A stretch of DNA of 64,000 nt, taken from assembly GCF_020171945.1 (NCBI RefSeq), contig NZ_JAIVAP010000002.1:186001-250000 (forward strand), read 5' to 3'. Below the pieces are notes generated by a model. The model saw nothing but the letters and a program-made list of their open reading frames with translations. It made no database searches and was not told the DNA's origin. Below, one piece after another: positions 8,112 through 18,364 of the stretch. The stretch comes from Bacillus infantis. GTDB lineage: Bacteria > Bacillota > Bacilli > Bacillales > Cytobacillaceae. Numbering within the stretch: the stretch's first letter is position 1; the number at the start of each line of letters is the position of its first letter. The translations under genes and the position numbers were made by a program.

Positions 8112-9197
8112 ATGGCAAAATTAGATGAAACGCTGACGATGCTGAAGGAATTGACCGATGCAAAAGGCATTCCGGGCAATGAGCGCGAAGTTCGCGAAGT
8201 CATGAAGAAATACATAACAGAATTTGCAGACGAAGTGACAACTGACGGCCTTGGCAGCCTTGTGGCCAAGAAGACCGGCCAGGAGGGCGGACCGAAGATC
8301 ATGGTTGCCGGCCACCTGGACGAAGTAGGATTCATGATCACAAGCATTGATGACAAAGGCTTTCTCCGTTTTCAGACTGTTGGAGGCTGGTGGTCACAGG
8401 TTATGCTTGCGCAGCGTGTTACCATTGTTACAAGCAAAGGGGACGTCACAGGCATCATCGGATCCAAGCCGCCGCATATTCTTCCTGCAGAAGCACGCAA
8501 AAAGCCGGTCGACATCAAGGATATGTTCATCGATATCGGTGCTTCCAGCCGCGAAGAAGCGATGGAATGGGGAGTAAAGCCAGGTGATATGGCAGTCCCT
8601 TATTTTGAATTCACTGTGATGAATAACGAAAAGATGCTGCTTGCCAAAGCATGGGACAACCGCATTGGCTGTGCGATCGCCATCGATGTGCTGAAGCAGC
8701 TTAAAGATGCCGAGCATCCAAACGTGGTATACGGCGTTGGAACTGTACAGGAAGAAGTAGGGCTGAGAGGGGCAAAGACAGCTGCCAATCTCATTGAACC
8801 GGATATCGGCTTTGGCGTGGATGTAGGTATTGCAGGAGATACGCCTGGAATCTCTGAGAAGGAAGCATTGAGCAAGATGGGCAAAGGGCCGCAGATCATC
8901 CTTTATGATGCATCTCTTGTATCCCACAAAGGCTTGCGTGACCTTGTCACAGATACAGCGGACGAGTTGAATATCCCGTACCAGTTCGACAGCATTGCCG
9001 GCGGAGGTGCAGACTCAGGCGCCATCCACCTTTCCCATAATGGAGTGCCTTCCCTGGCCATCACGATTGCCACCCGTTACATCCATTCACATGCAGCCAT
9101 GCTTCATCGCGATGACTATGAAAATGCAGTCAAGCTCATCGTTGAAGTTATTAAACGTTTGGATAAGGAAACTGTTGATAGGATTACATTCGAGTAA
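8112..9197 (+). CDS. ysdC: M42-family metallo-aminopeptidase YsdC
   Basis: A 361-residue cytoplasmic di-metal aminopeptidase of the M42 (glutamyl aminopeptidase / deblocking aminopeptidase) family. Visible signatures are [10 protein letters not shown] (first metal His and Asp), AKAWDNRIG (bridging Asp), [10 protein letters not shown] (catalytic Glu pair), [11 protein letters not shown] and [12 protein letters not shown] (late metal His). The length is normal. Older annotations call such proteins endoglucanase, which is not supported. TATAAT at 8071-8076 gives a plausible -10 element. A terminator follows. Confidence 0.92.
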   Translation: MAKLDETLTMLKELTDAKGIPGNEREVREVMKKYITEFADEVTTDGLGSLVAKKTGQEGGPKIMVAGHLDEVGFMITSIDDKGFLRFQTVGGWWSQVMLAQRVTIVTSKGDVTGIIGSKPPHILPAEARKKPVDIKDMFIDIGASSREEAMEWGVKPGDMAVPYFEFTVMNNEKMLLAKAWDNRIGCAIAIDVLKQLKDAEHPNVVYGVGTVQEEVGLRGAKTAANLIEPDIGFGVDVGIAGDTPGISEKEALSKMGKGPQIILYDASLVSHKGLRDLVTDTADELNIPYQFDSIAGGGADSGAIHLSHNGVPSLAITIATRYIHSHAAMLHRDDYENAVKLIVEVIKRLDKETVDRITFE

Positions 9198-9230
9198 AAA
9201 AACAGCAGCCCGGTTGGGGCTGCTGTTTTT
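9198..9230 (+). terminator. Rho-independent terminator after ysdC
   Basis: AACAGCAGCC pairs with GGCTGCTGTT around CGGTTGG, followed by T5. It begins at the stop codon. Confidence 0.85.
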
Positions 9231-9243
9231 GCGGTGTTCATCG

Positions 9244-9293
9244 GGTGACAGGCACCTATACCACTTTCGAAATTGGTATGGGTGCCTGTCACC
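9244..9293. repeat. REP-like palindrome with GGTGACAGGCACC arms
   Basis: GGTGACAGGCACC (9244-9256) and its exact reverse complement GGTGCCTGTCACC (9281-9293) enclose an inner pairing TATACCA/TGGTATG with a TTTCGAAA centre. The 50-bp near-perfect palindrome lies between the ysdC terminator and the 3' end of sspI. It looks like a dispersed extragenic palindrome. No second copy was seen in the window. Confidence 0.75.
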
Positions 9294-9307
9294 GCCTTCC
9301 TGCAGCA

Positions 9308-9514
9308 TTATTTCAAACTGCTCTCCAATGTCTGGAGCATTTCTTTTTTGTCTTCTTCTGATGAGTTCTGCCAGATGACTTCGAATAGGACGCCAAGTCC
9401 AGGCAGCATTTTTTCTTCGCCGTTCTGGATTGCGTCGACTATCGTCTCTTTCAGCTCGTCCTGAGAGTTGCCGGAAACATTGTGGATAATGGCATTGCGC
9501 AAATTCAGATTCAT
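9308..9514 (-). CDS. sspI: small acid-soluble spore protein SspI
   Basis: 68 residues, [15 protein letters not shown]..., matching the minor forespore protein SspI (about 71 residues in B. subtilis), including the block [13 protein letters not shown]. It is a spore-core protein made late in the forespore. ATG 9514 is chosen over GTG 9520 because AAAGGGGTG lies at the right distance and the N-terminus then matches the family. A sigma-G promoter is expected, but I could not identify one with confidence. Confidence 0.92.
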   Translation of the reverse strand: MNLNLRNAIIHNVSGNSQDELKETIVDAIQNGEEKMLPGLGVLFEVIWQNSSEEDKKEMLQTLESSLK

Positions 9515-9633
9515 CTGCACGCACCCCTTTCATATTCAATTCTTTAATATGTTTTCTATTTTTAGATTTATTATGTACAGAGGGTAAGCTATAATAAGAA
9601 AATTGAAAGCTGAAAGATAAAGGAGAGACCGTG

Positions 9634-10386
9634 TTGAAGCATATTCAATCTGCAAATAATCCGCAGATCAAACAATGGAGGAAGCTGCTGGCCAAGAAAG
9701 AGCGTGATAAAACGGGCATGTTCCTTGCTGAAGGCTATCATCTGGCGGAGGAAGCCCTAAAGGGAGAAAAAGCCGTCGAGCTGATCATCAGTGAAAATGC
9801 AGAGCTGCCTGCCCGCTGGGATTATGGCGAGCTGCCGGTAACAATGGTGACCGATGAAATCATCAAATCACTTTCAGACACCGAAACTCCCCAAGGGGTC
9901 ATCGCGGTATGCAAAGAGGAAAAAACGCTGCCGGCTTCTGTAAAGGGAAGCACCTTCCTGCTGATAGATGCTGTACAGGATCCAGGCAATCTGGGAACTA
10001 TGATCAGGACGTCAGATGCTGCCGGAATTGATGCAGTGATAGTCGGGAAAGGCAGTGCAGATATCTATAACCCTAAGGTTCTCCGGTCCGCCCAGGGAAG
10101 CCACTTCCATCTTCCTATCATAAGAGGCAGCCTCGATGAGTGGGTGGACAGGCTTGAGGAAGAGGAAATACCGGTCTACGGGACCGCGCTCGAAAATGGA
10201 TCATCATACAAGGAGACCCAGCCGGCCGAACGTTTTGCGCTCCTTGTCGGGAATGAAGGGAGCGGGGTCAGCCCAGATCTCCTGGAGCGGACAGACAAGA
10301 ACCTTTATATCCCGATATACGGAAAAAGCGAGTCGCTCAATGTAGCTGTCGCAGCAGGCATTCTTCTGTATTATCTGAAGAAGTGA
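9634..10386 (+). CDS. ysgA: TrmH/SpoU-family rRNA 2'-O-methyltransferase YsgA
   Basis: A SAM-dependent RNA methyltransferase of the SPOUT superfamily with 250 residues. An N-terminal substrate-binding domain (to about 95) precedes the knot domain with the SpoU motifs DAVQDPGNLGTMIRTSDAAG, LVGNEGSGVS and IPIYGKSESLNVAVAAGI. The RNA target cannot be read from the sequence. Either GTG 9631 or TTG 9634 may start it. AGGAGA at 9621-9626 fits TTG better, and the N-terminus MKHIQSANN then aligns with the family. TATAAT (9590-9595) is a likely -10 element. Confidence 0.9.
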   Translation: MKHIQSANNPQIKQWRKLLAKKERDKTGMFLAEGYHLAEEALKGEKAVELIISENAELPARWDYGELPVTMVTDEIIKSLSDTETPQGVIAVCKEEKTLPASVKGSTFLLIDAVQDPGNLGTMIRTSDAAGIDAVIVGKGSADIYNPKVLRSAQGSHFHLPIIRGSLDEWVDRLEEEEIPVYGTALENGSSYKETQPAERFALLVGNEGSGVSPDLLERTDKNLYIPIYGKSESLNVAVAAGILLYYLKK

Positions 10387-10413
10387 ATTGGGCCTGCAAA
10401 AACTTGAAAAGAG

Positions 10414-10443
10414 TTTGAAACATAGGGAAGAATATACTATAAT
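10414..10443 (+). promoter_or_regulatory. sigma-A promoter of pheST
   Basis: TTGAAA (10414-10419), an 18-bp spacer and TATAAT (10438-10443), ahead of the T-box leader. An alternative TTGAAA starts at 10404. Confidence 0.65.
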
Positions 10444-10449
10444 AAACAG

Positions 10450-10730
10450 CAAAACTGCATTACATAAAAAGCGATGATGGAGAAAAGTAGCTTATAAAAG
10501 CTCAACAGGGATAAAATGCCGTGACTGGAAGCATTTTAGAGTGTTTTTTTAAGTGAAGTTCACCTCCTGAGCTGGCATCGGGAACATTTGCGGACAGCGC
10601 AAATCGAAAGATGCCCCCGGCACAGCCGTTATCTGAATGAAGCGAACAGCACCTTCTAAGAAAGGCGGCTGTTAATAAGGGTGGTACCGCGAATCCAAAA
10701 CCTCGTCCCTTAACAGGGAGGGGTTTTTTA
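10450..10730 (+). promoter_or_regulatory. phenylalanine T-box leader of pheST
   Basis: A standard-size T-box. The specifier codon is TTC (Phe) at 10559-10561, in GTGAAGTTCACCTCCTGAGC. The T-box sequence TGGTACCGCG (10682-10691) is a perfect consensus match. The terminator pairs CCTCGTCCCT (10701-10710) with AGGGAGGGG and a T tract. Uncharged tRNA-Phe should stabilise the antiterminator and switch on pheST. Confidence 0.95.
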
Positions 10731-10774
10731 TTTTGCCTAAAAATATCGCTGATACGTAAAAAGGAGGAAAAAAG

Positions 10775-11812
10775 ATGCAAGACCGTTTAAAAGAATTGCA
10801 GGAGGAAGCTTTAAACGCAGTTGAAAAAGCTGAGAACCTGAAAGAACTCAATGATATCCGTGTTTCCTATCTTGGCAAAAAAGGCCCGATTACTGAGGTA
10901 CTGAAAGGCATGGGCAAACTGTCGGCGGGAGAACGCCCGAAAATGGGGGCACTGGCAAATGAAGTGCGCGACAGCATCTCTTCGGCCATTGAAGAAAAAC
11001 AGGTAAAGCTCGAGAGTGCAGCGGTTGAACAAAAACTGGCTGAAGAGACCATTGATATCACCCTCCCGGGAAGCCCTGTCAGAACCGGGACTCATCATGC
11101 GCTCACAAAGATTGTGGAAGAAATCGAAGACCTGTTCATTGGAATGGGCTATAGCGTAGCAGAAGGCTATGAGGTAGAAAGCGACTATTATAATTTTGAG
11201 GCGCTGAACCTGCCGAAGGGGCATCCGGCAAGGGATATGCAGGATTCTTTCTATATAACGGAAGAAACGCTTCTCCGCACCCATACTTCACCTGTACAGG
11301 CACGTACGATGGAGGCAAACGAAGGGAAAGGGCCTGTCAAAATCATCTGCCCAGGCAAGGTATACCGCCGCGATAACGATGATGCGACACACTCCCATCA
11401 GTTCATGCAAATCGAGGGGCTTGTTGTAGCTGAGGGAATCAGCATGGCAGATTTAAAGGGAACACTTGAAGTGTTTGCTAAAAAGATGTTCGGCGATGAA
11501 AGGGAAATCCGCCTCCGCCCGAGTTTCTTCCCGTTCACGGAGCCTTCCGTTGAAGTGGATATTTCCTGTAAGATCTGCGGCGGGAAAGGCTGCAGTGTCT
11601 GCAAGGGCACCGGCTGGATCGAGGTCCTTGGTGCAGGCATGGTCCATCCGCATGTGCTTGAGATGGCAGGCTATGATCCTAAGAAATATACCGGCTTTGC
11701 ATTCGGAATGGGCGTAGAGCGGATTGCAATGCTGAAATATGGCATAGATGATATCCGCCATTTTTATACAAATGACATTCGTTTCTTGAAACAATTTTCA
11801 GTACAGGAATAG
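10775..11812 (+). CDS. pheS: phenylalanyl-tRNA synthetase alpha subunit
   Basis: The catalytic subunit of the heterotetrameric class II enzyme that charges tRNA-Phe. 345 residues, normal length. An N-terminal coiled-coil arm (about 1-85) is followed by the catalytic domain. Visible are the motif 2 region [29 protein letters not shown], a C-rich stretch [17 protein letters not shown], and the motif 3 block [19 protein letters not shown] 10775 follows AAGGAGG. pheT begins 12 nt later in the same T-box-controlled operon. Confidence 0.98.
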   Translation: MQDRLKELQEEALNAVEKAENLKELNDIRVSYLGKKGPITEVLKGMGKLSAGERPKMGALANEVRDSISSAIEEKQVKLESAAVEQKLAEETIDITLPGSPVRTGTHHALTKIVEEIEDLFIGMGYSVAEGYEVESDYYNFEALNLPKGHPARDMQDSFYITEETLLRTHTSPVQARTMEANEGKGPVKIICPGKVYRRDNDDATHSHQFMQIEGLVVAEGISMADLKGTLEVFAKKMFGDEREIRLRPSFFPFTEPSVEVDISCKICGGKGCSVCKGTGWIEVLGAGMVHPHVLEMAGYDPKKYTGFAFGMGVERIAMLKYGIDDIRHFYTNDIRFLKQFSVQE

Positions 11813-11824
11813 GAGGACTGCTTT

Positions 11825-14239
11825 ATGTTGGTTTCATATAAATGGCTGCAGGAATATGTAGATCTATCCGGCATCTCCGCAGCAGAATTGGCAGAAAAGA
11901 TTACTAAGAGCGGAATTGAAGTAGAAGGAATTGAAACACTGAACGAAGGCATCAAAGGGGTTGTCATCGGCCATGTGCTGGAACGTGAGCAGCACCCAAA
12001 TGCCGACAAGCTGAATAAATGCCTTGTTGATACAGGCGGGGAAGAGCCGGTGCAGATCATCTGCGGTGCGCCGAATGTGGATAAAGGCCAGAAGGTTGCC
12101 GTTGCAACAGTAGGAGCTGTCCTGCCGGGCAACTTCAAGATCAAGCGTGCAAAGCTGCGCGGCGAAGAATCAAATGGCATGATCTGCTCTCTTCAGGAGC
12201 TTGGGATCGAGAGTAAGCTTGTTGCAAAAGAATTCTCCGAAGGGATCTTTGTTTTCCCGAATGATGTGGAAGTGGGCCAGGATGCGCTTGAAATGCTGAA
12301 CAGGGATGATCATGTCCTTGAACTCGGACTTACTCCTAACCGTGCGGACTGCCTGAGCATGCTCGGCGTTGCTTATGAGGTTGCAGCCATTCTGGGAAGA
12401 GAAGTGAAGCTTCCATCCCCGCAGGCAGCAGGATCAGCTGAAAAAGCTTCGGACTATATCACTGTGAATGTTGAAGCTAAAGAAGACAATCCGCTTTATG
12501 TGGCAAAAGTAATTAAAAACGTGAAAGTCGGCCCGTCTCCTCTATGGATGCAGACAAGGCTGATGGCTGAGGGCATCAGGCCGCATAATAATGTGGTTGA
12601 TATTACGAACTATGTTCTGCTTGAATACGGCCAGCCGCTGCACGCTTTTGATTACGGGCGCCTTGGCTCCAAGGAAATCCTTGTACGCCGAGCGAATGAA
12701 GGTGAAACCATTGTCACACTGGATGATGCAGAAAGAAAGCTTTCAGCAGATCATCTTGTCATTACGAATGGAAGTGAGCCTGTAGCGCTTGCAGGTGTAA
12801 TGGGCGGCGCAAATTCCGAGGTGCAGTCAGATACAACGGCAGTCCTTCTTGAATCTGCTTATTTCACAGCGGGGACAATCCGCAAAGCTTCAAAAGACCA
12901 TGGCCTGAGAAGTGAAGCCAGCACCCGCTATGAGAAGGGGGTAGACCCTAAACGTGTCCGTGCTGCAGCAGAAAGAGCGGCTGAATTGATGGAGAAGTAT
13001 GCATCAGGCGAAGTTCTTGAAGGAGCCGTTGAAGCTGATTCACTTACACTTGAGCCAGCCGTCATCTCCATTTCCCTGGAAAAGATCAACAGGGTTCTCG
13101 GAACTGAACTGGCAATGGGAGAAGTAGAAGATATCTTTGCCCGCCTCCAGTTTGAAGCATCTGCTGACAATGGTTCCATTACCGTAACAGTCCCAAGCCG
13201 CCGCGGTGATATTACGATCGAGGAAGACTTGGTTGAAGAAGTGGCAAGATTGTATGGCTATGATAACCTTCCTGTTACATTGCCTTCCGGGGAATCTACT
13301 CCTGGAAGCCTGACAGAGTATCAGGAAAAGCGCCGCACCGTCCGCCGCTATCTTGAAGGTGCGGGTTTATACCAGGCAGTGACCTATGCTTTGACCAGCG
13401 AAAAGAAAGCAGGCCAATATGCGATTGAAAGCCGCGAACCGATCAAGCTGGCGATGCCGATGAGTGAAGACCGCAGCATCCTGCGCCAAAGCATTGTGCC
13501 GCAGCTGCTGGAGGTATTGAAGTACAACACAGCACGCCAGAATGACAGCCTCGCCGTATATGAGACAGGTTCCGTATTCCTGTCCAATGGCAGTGAGAGC
13601 CTACCTGAGGAGCGCGAGCATCTCGCAGCGGCCATCACTGGCCTTTGGCACTCCCACCCTTGGCAGGGAGAGAAAAAGCCGGTCGATTTCTTCGTGTTAA
13701 AAGGAATTGCGGAAGGCTTATTTGCCCGCCTCGGTCTTGAAGATAAAGTTGAATTCCGCCGCGCAGCAATCGACGGCATGCACCCGGGCAGAACGGCGGA
13801 AATCGTCCTTTCCGGCAAAAAAATCGGTTTTATCGGCGGAGTCCATCCAACAGTCGAGAAGGAACTTGACCTGAAGGAAACCTATGTATTTGAGCTTTCC
13901 CTCAAGGATGTACTTGAAGAAGCAACTGCGCCGCTTCAATATCAGGCCATTCCGCGCTACCCGTCCATCACAAGGGACATCGCCCTGGTGATTGATTCTG
14001 AAAAAGAAGCAGGAGAGCTGGAGCATATCATCAAGGAAGCTGGCGGAAGCCTGCTGAAGGAAGTAGCAGTGTTCGACCTATATGAAGGAGACAGAATGGA
14101 GGCTGGCAAAAAATCGCTTGCATTCTCCCTGAAATATTTTGACCCGGAGAAAACACTCACAGATGAAGATATCGCCAAAGCCCATGAGAAAGTGCTTGAA
14201 GCGGTAAAAGAAAAAGCCGGAGCAGTATTGCGCGGCTAA
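11825..14239 (+). CDS. pheT: phenylalanyl-tRNA synthetase beta subunit
   Basis: The partner of PheS. It binds tRNA and carries the editing site for misformed Tyr-tRNA-Phe. 804 residues, as expected. Domains in order: an OB-fold tRNA-binding EMAP-like domain (about 40-150), the B3/B4 editing domain (about 210-400), B5, the catalytic-like core, and a C-terminal anticodon-binding ferredoxin fold beginning near [18 protein letters not shown] 11825 has GGAGG upstream. A terminator follows the gene. Confidence 0.98.
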   Translation: MLVSYKWLQEYVDLSGISAAELAEKITKSGIEVEGIETLNEGIKGVVIGHVLEREQHPNADKLNKCLVDTGGEEPVQIICGAPNVDKGQKVAVATVGAVLPGNFKIKRAKLRGEESNGMICSLQELGIESKLVAKEFSEGIFVFPNDVEVGQDALEMLNRDDHVLELGLTPNRADCLSMLGVAYEVAAILGREVKLPSPQAAGSAEKASDYITVNVEAKEDNPLYVAKVIKNVKVGPSPLWMQTRLMAEGIRPHNNVVDITNYVLLEYGQPLHAFDYGRLGSKEILVRRANEGETIVTLDDAERKLSADHLVITNGSEPVALAGVMGGANSEVQSDTTAVLLESAYFTAGTIRKASKDHGLRSEASTRYEKGVDPKRVRAAAERAAELMEKYASGEVLEGAVEADSLTLEPAVISISLEKINRVLGTELAMGEVEDIFARLQFEASADNGSITVTVPSRRGDITIEEDLVEEVARLYGYDNLPVTLPSGESTPGSLTEYQEKRRTVRRYLEGAGLYQAVTYALTSEKKAGQYAIESREPIKLAMPMSEDRSILRQSIVPQLLEVLKYNTARQNDSLAVYETGSVFLSNGSESLPEEREHLAAAITGLWHSHPWQGEKKPVDFFVLKGIAEGLFARLGLEDKVEFRRAAIDGMHPGRTAEIVLSGKKIGFIGGVHPTVEKELDLKETYVFELSLKDVLEEATAPLQYQAIPRYPSITRDIALVIDSEKEAGELEHIIKEAGGSLLKEVAVFDLYEGDRMEAGKKSLAFSLKYFDPEKTLTDEDIAKAHEKVLEAVKEKAGAVLRG

Positions 14240-14243
14240 TATT

Positions 14244-14272
14244 AAAGGCAGCCGCCAGGCTGCCTTTTGTTA
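14244..14272 (+). terminator. Rho-independent terminator after pheT
   Basis: AAAGGCAGCC (14244-14253) pairs with GGCTGCCTTTT (14258-14268). Confidence 0.8.
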
Positions 14273-14325
14273 ATAAATAAATTGGTTTGCAGGAAGTTGC
14301 TAGTGAATAAAAGTCGCATAAGTGT

Positions 14326-14362
14326 AAAAAGGGGTACGGAAGAATTTTTCCATACCCCTTTT
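14326..14362. terminator. bidirectional terminator between pheT and rnhC
   Basis: AAAAAGGGGTA (14326-14336) and TACCCCTTTT (14353-14362) form a stem flanked by A and T runs. It is suited to ending rnhC on the - strand and any read-through from pheT. Confidence 0.7.
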
Positions 14363-14407
14363 GTCTGCAAAATGAATCAAGTTATAGGCTTTCTTTTAGA
14401 TTTCTGT

Positions 14408-15334
14408 CTATTTTCCCGCAATCCGTGAAGCCTTCTCCGTATTAGCGAAATGCAGTTTTACAAAATCGGGAAGGACTTGCCTGCCTTTAGCTTTGATAAG
14501 CCTTGCAGCTGCTTTATCGACCTGGGCCCCGGCTCCTTTTGGAAGGGTAAAACCGGCTTCTTCGCTGAGTTTGTCGAAATATCGCAGGAAGGCATAGCGG
14601 GCGAGAATCGAAGCGGCAGCGACCGAGAGGTGGATGCCTTCAGCTTTTGTGCTGAAAAAGACATTTTCCCTTTGTATTACAGACTGTCCTTTCAGATGAT
14701 TATAATACACGTCCTCTTTCGCAAACTGGTCAATCAGGATGGCTTCAGGCTTTTCTGGTGCCATTTTTTTCAGCACATTGCCGATTGCCTGGTTGTGAAG
14801 CAGAGCTTTGATCTTCCCCTGGGACATGCCGGATTGCTGCAGCTGGTTGTATTTGCTGTTTTTTAGGGTCAGCAGGCTGTACGGAACTACCTCTTTTATT
14901 TCCTTGGCAATCCTGATGATTTGGTCGTCTTTTAAATTTTTTGAGTCTTTTACGCCCAGTTCCTTGAGCAGCGGGAGATTTTCTTTACTGGCATAGGCTG
15001 CAACAACCGTGATCGGGCCGAAATAATCGCCTGTCCCGACTTCATCTGAACCGATGACCGACATCTTTTCGAATGATGGGGGAAGGTGGGAGCCTTGCGG
15101 GCTTTTGGCGGGTGCAGTCTTTTTTTCAGCAGGAGTGCCCCATTTTGCTGCTTCAGCCGTGCTGCCGGCCCCTTGGAAAAGGACCTTTCCGGATTTATAC
15201 GCAGTGATGCTGCAGTTCGAAGTTTTTGCAGCAAAGATTCCTCCCTGGGGAGTTTTCCCCGTAAGATTTGCCTCATAGTAGGTTTTCATTTGTTCTATTT
15301 CCGAGGGTCGCTTCTGAAGTACAACATGGCTCAT
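14408..15334 (-). CDS. rnhC: ribonuclease HIII
   Basis: Cleaves RNA in RNA-DNA hybrids, removing primers and R-loops. 308 residues. The N-terminal TBP-like substrate-binding domain spans about 1-85, with a proline/lysine linker and then the RNase H fold. The type HIII active-site signature is GSDEVGTGDYFGP. A late acidic position is in ILIDQFAKEDVYY. It is convergent to pheT and divergent from zapA, the B. subtilis arrangement. Confidence 0.95.
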   Translation of the reverse strand: MSHVVLQKRPSEIEQMKTYYEANLTGKTPQGGIFAAKTSNCSITAYKSGKVLFQGAGSTAEAAKWGTPAEKKTAPAKSPQGSHLPPSFEKMSVIGSDEVGTGDYFGPITVVAAYASKENLPLLKELGVKDSKNLKDDQIIRIAKEIKEVVPYSLLTLKNSKYNQLQQSGMSQGKIKALLHNQAIGNVLKKMAPEKPEAILIDQFAKEDVYYNHLKGQSVIQRENVFFSTKAEGIHLSVAAASILARYAFLRYFDKLSEEAGFTLPKGAGAQVDKAAARLIKAKGRQVLPDFVKLHFANTEKASRIAGK

Positions 15335-15554
15335 ATTCTTCCACTCCTAAAAAGATAAATTATTAAAGTTTGAATCAAAGTCTAAACTTCTTTTAATCTC
15401 AGCGTCGGGATCCTTGTGCAAAATGGCTGGCTGATTCTCAATATTCAGCAGCAACCCCCTTGATGCGGCTTAATTTGACAGGCTTTGACTTCCCACTCTT
15501 TTACGTTCATGTTATCATATAGATTAGGATTCGGAAGGAATGGGGGCATTAGCG

Positions 15555-15815
15555 TTGTCAGATACGCAGAAAAACCGCACAAGTGTTGATATTTATGGAC
15601 AGCAGTATGTCATCGTCGGCCAGGAAAGCTCAGGCCATATCCGGCTTGTCGCTTCTATGGTTGATGAAAAGATGCGCGAAATAAGCTCCATGAATCCTTC
15701 ACTTGACAGCAGCAAGCTTGCCGTCCTGACGGCAGTCAATGCCGTTAATGATTATATTAAGATATTAGACCGCCTTGAACGGCTTGAAGATGAATTAAAA
15801 AGAGTAAAGGACTGA
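15555..15815 (+). CDS. zapA: cell division protein ZapA
   Basis: Promotes FtsZ bundling and Z-ring formation. 86 residues with an N-terminal globular part ([16 protein letters not shown]) and a C-terminal coiled coil ending [19 protein letters not shown] 15555 is chosen because GGGGG stands eight bases before it and the N-terminus [15 protein letters not shown] then matches relatives. An upstream ATG (15540) nearly touches its own purine run. A possible extended -10 TGTTATCAT lies at 15510-15518. It is followed 8 nt later by yshB. Confidence 0.92.
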   Translation: MSDTQKNRTSVDIYGQQYVIVGQESSGHIRLVASMVDEKMREISSMNPSLDSSKLAVLTAVNAVNDYIKILDRLERLEDELKRVKD

Positions 15816-15823
15816 ACAGGGTC

Positions 15824-16366
15824 ATGTTGGATCTCGCCATTTTGGTAATACTGGTTTTTGGATTTTTTATGGGATTAAAAAGGGGTTTTATCCTTCAGCT
15901 CATCCATTTAGCAGGCTTCATCGTTGCTTTTATTGCAGCTAATATGTACTATGATGATCTCGCTCCCAAGCTGAACCTCTGGGTACCCTACCCGAATTTC
16001 GGAAGCGATTCTTCCCTTCAGCTGTTTTTCGACAATGCCAATATGGAGGATGCCTATTATCGCGCCATTGCTTTTGTCGTGATTTTTTTTGCTGTGAGGA
16101 TCATTCTGCAGATCATCGGCAGTATGCTGGATTTTGTTTCTTCACTGCCTGTGCTGAAGCAGCTTAATGTTTGGGCAGGCGGACTGCTCGGTTTTGCTGA
16201 AGTCTATCTTATCATTTTTATCCTATTATACATAGGTGCACTGCTCCCTGTGGAAGCAGTCCAGCAGCCGATCAATGATTCCGGCACGGCAAAGTTCATC
16301 ATAAACCATACACCTGCACTTTCGCAGCAGCTTAAGGAAATGTGGATTGAATATAAGGCTGCATAA
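15824..16366 (+). CDS. yshB: CvpA-family membrane protein YshB
   Basis: 180 residues with four hydrophobic segments (about 1-20, 25-42, 80-105 and 118-140), typical of the CvpA (colicin V production) family. The true role of the family in Firmicutes is unclear. It follows zapA by 8 nt and is probably cotranscribed. A terminator-like hairpin follows. Confidence 0.85.
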   Translation: MLDLAILVILVFGFFMGLKRGFILQLIHLAGFIVAFIAANMYYDDLAPKLNLWVPYPNFGSDSSLQLFFDNANMEDAYYRAIAFVVIFFAVRIILQIIGSMLDFVSSLPVLKQLNVWAGGLLGFAEVYLIIFILLYIGALLPVEAVQQPINDSGTAKFIINHTPALSQQLKEMWIEYKAA

Positions 16367-16397
16367 CTTCTCTTTGCGCAGAGAAGTTTTCTTTTTA
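16365..16397 (+). terminator. terminator after yshB
   Basis: AACTTCTCT (16365-16373) pairs with AGAGAAGTT (16380-16388), followed by TTCTTTTT. The stem overlaps the end of the stop codon. Confidence 0.7.
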
Positions 16398-16556
16398 TAA
16401 TGCTTTGTAGCAATGTTTCACACAGGTTTTTAAAAAAGATGATAAAAGATTATGTTTGCTATTATACTTATATGCTCTCCTGGACGGAATGGGAGAATAA
16501 TCGCTGTTTCAGGGTAAGGATAAGGAGAGAGAATGTTCTAAAGGCAGGTGCAGAAA

Positions 16557-18275
16557 ATGAACCCGAATAAAAAAGATGTGGTAAGACTATTGGAGACAAT
16601 AGCAGTATATATGGAATTGAAGGGTGAAAATCCGTTCAAGGTATCGGCCTTCCGGAAGGCTGCAGGAGCCCTGGAAGCAAATGATGACAAGTTTTCAGAT
16701 ATAAAGGATTTCACCAAGCTTTCCGGTATCGGTAAAGGGACGGCTGCGGTCATCGGGGAATATATCGAAGAAGGAACATCAACCGTGCTGAAGGAGCTGC
16801 AGGAAGAAGTGCCTGCAGGGCTCATCCCGCTGCTTCAGCTCCCTGGCCTTGGCGGCAAGAAAATAGCGAAGCTCTATAAGGAGCTTGGGGTAGAGGACGC
16901 CGAAGACCTTGAGCAGGCTTGCAGGGACAGCAAGGTTCAGGCGCTTGCAGGCTTCGGAAAGAAAACAGAGGAAAAAATCCTTGAAGCGCTGGCCAATGCC
17001 GGGAAAAGGCCGGATCGTCTCCCGGCTGCCTTTATGCTTCCGATTGCAGAGGATATTGAAGCAAGGCTTGAAGAGATGGAATCGATTATCCGGTTTTCGA
17101 GGGCAGGCAGTCTGCGCAGGATGCGGGAAACAGTCAAGGATCTTGATTTTATCATTGCTTCCGACGATCCTTCATCAGTCAAAGAAGCCCTGCTCAGCCT
17201 TCCGGGCATCAAGGATGTCATTGCTGCAGGCGACACAAAAGTCTCGCTGACATTTAACCACCAGTATGATGTGTCTGCTGATTTCCGGATCGTTTCACAG
17301 GATGAATTTGCTACAGCGCTCCATCATTTCACCGGCTCTAAGGATCATAATGTGCGGATGCGCCAGCTGGCAAAGGAACGCGGAGAAAAAATAAGCGAGT
17401 ATGGTGTTGAGAATGCCGAAACGGGCGAAATTCTTACTTTTAAGGATGAAGCAGCATTTTATGCACATTTCGGACTTCCATTCATCCCTCCTGAAATCCG
17501 CGAGGACGGCCGTGAGGTAGATGAATTTAAGACAGGCATGGAGCTCATTTCCCTTGATGATATAAAAGGAGATCTCCATATGCACTCCACCTGGAGCGAT
17601 GGTGCCCACTCAATTGAAGAAATGGCAGAGGCATGCCGCAAAAGAGGCTATGAGTATTTGGCCATCACTGATCATTCTCAGTATCTGAAGGTAGCAAATG
17701 GGCTGACACCGGAAAGACTGAGAAAGCAAATGGAAGAGATCAGGGCCCTGAATGAAAAATATGACGACATCAAGGTCCTGACAGGGATCGAGATGGATAT
17801 CCTCCCTGATGGGACGCTCGATTTTGAAGATGACTTGCTGGCAGAAGTGGATGTGGTCATTGCCTCAATCCATTCCTCTTTCAGCCAGCCTAAGGAAAAG
17901 ATAATGGAACGTCTGAAGACGGCCCTGATGAACGGCCATGTGGATATCATCGCCCACCCGACGGGCAGGCTGATCGGCCGGAGGGAAGGCTATCAGGTGG
18001 ACATGGAGATGCTGATCGAGCTTGCAAGGGATACAAATACTGCCCTGGAGCTGAACGCAAACCCCAACCGGCTTGATTTGGCCGCAGAACACCTTAGGAA
18101 GGCACAGGAGGCAGGAGTTAAGCTTGTCATCAATACAGATGCGCATAAGCTTGACACTCTCATCCATATGGAAATCGGTGCTGCAGCAGGCAGGAAGGCA
18201 TGGCTGAGGAAGGAAAATGTAATAAATGCTTACAGCATGGAAGAACTTCTTTCCTTCCTTAAACGAAATGACTGA
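16557..18275 (+). CDS. polX: DNA polymerase/3'-5' exonuclease PolX
   Basis: A family X repair polymerase with an added PHP-domain nuclease, acting in base-excision and gap repair. 572 residues. Helix-hairpin-helix motifs lie near 50-70 (FTKLSGIGKGTAAVIGEYI) and 95-110. The polymerase palm contains DLDFIIAS. The C-terminal PHP domain begins at about residue 339 (DLHMHSTWSDGAHS) and includes ITDHSQY and NTDAHKL. ATG 16557 is preferred to GTG 16548 because the purine run before it fits and the N-terminus then matches the family. mutS2 starts 89 nt downstream. Confidence 0.94.
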   Translation: MNPNKKDVVRLLETIAVYMELKGENPFKVSAFRKAAGALEANDDKFSDIKDFTKLSGIGKGTAAVIGEYIEEGTSTVLKELQEEVPAGLIPLLQLPGLGGKKIAKLYKELGVEDAEDLEQACRDSKVQALAGFGKKTEEKILEALANAGKRPDRLPAAFMLPIAEDIEARLEEMESIIRFSRAGSLRRMRETVKDLDFIIASDDPSSVKEALLSLPGIKDVIAAGDTKVSLTFNHQYDVSADFRIVSQDEFATALHHFTGSKDHNVRMRQLAKERGEKISEYGVENAETGEILTFKDEAAFYAHFGLPFIPPEIREDGREVDEFKTGMELISLDDIKGDLHMHSTWSDGAHSIEEMAEACRKRGYEYLAITDHSQYLKVANGLTPERLRKQMEEIRALNEKYDDIKVLTGIEMDILPDGTLDFEDDLLAEVDVVIASIHSSFSQPKEKIMERLKTALMNGHVDIIAHPTGRLIGRREGYQVDMEMLIELARDTNTALELNANPNRLDLAAEHLRKAQEAGVKLVINTDAHKLDTLIHMEIGAAAGRKAWLRKENVINAYSMEELLSFLKRND

Positions 18276-18364
18276 GTGACCCCTTTGGCGAAGGCGGAGA
18301 ATTAACAGCCAAGCCTGGGGCTTAAATAGAGAAGGACTAGAAAGAATAAGGGAGGAATTACTCC

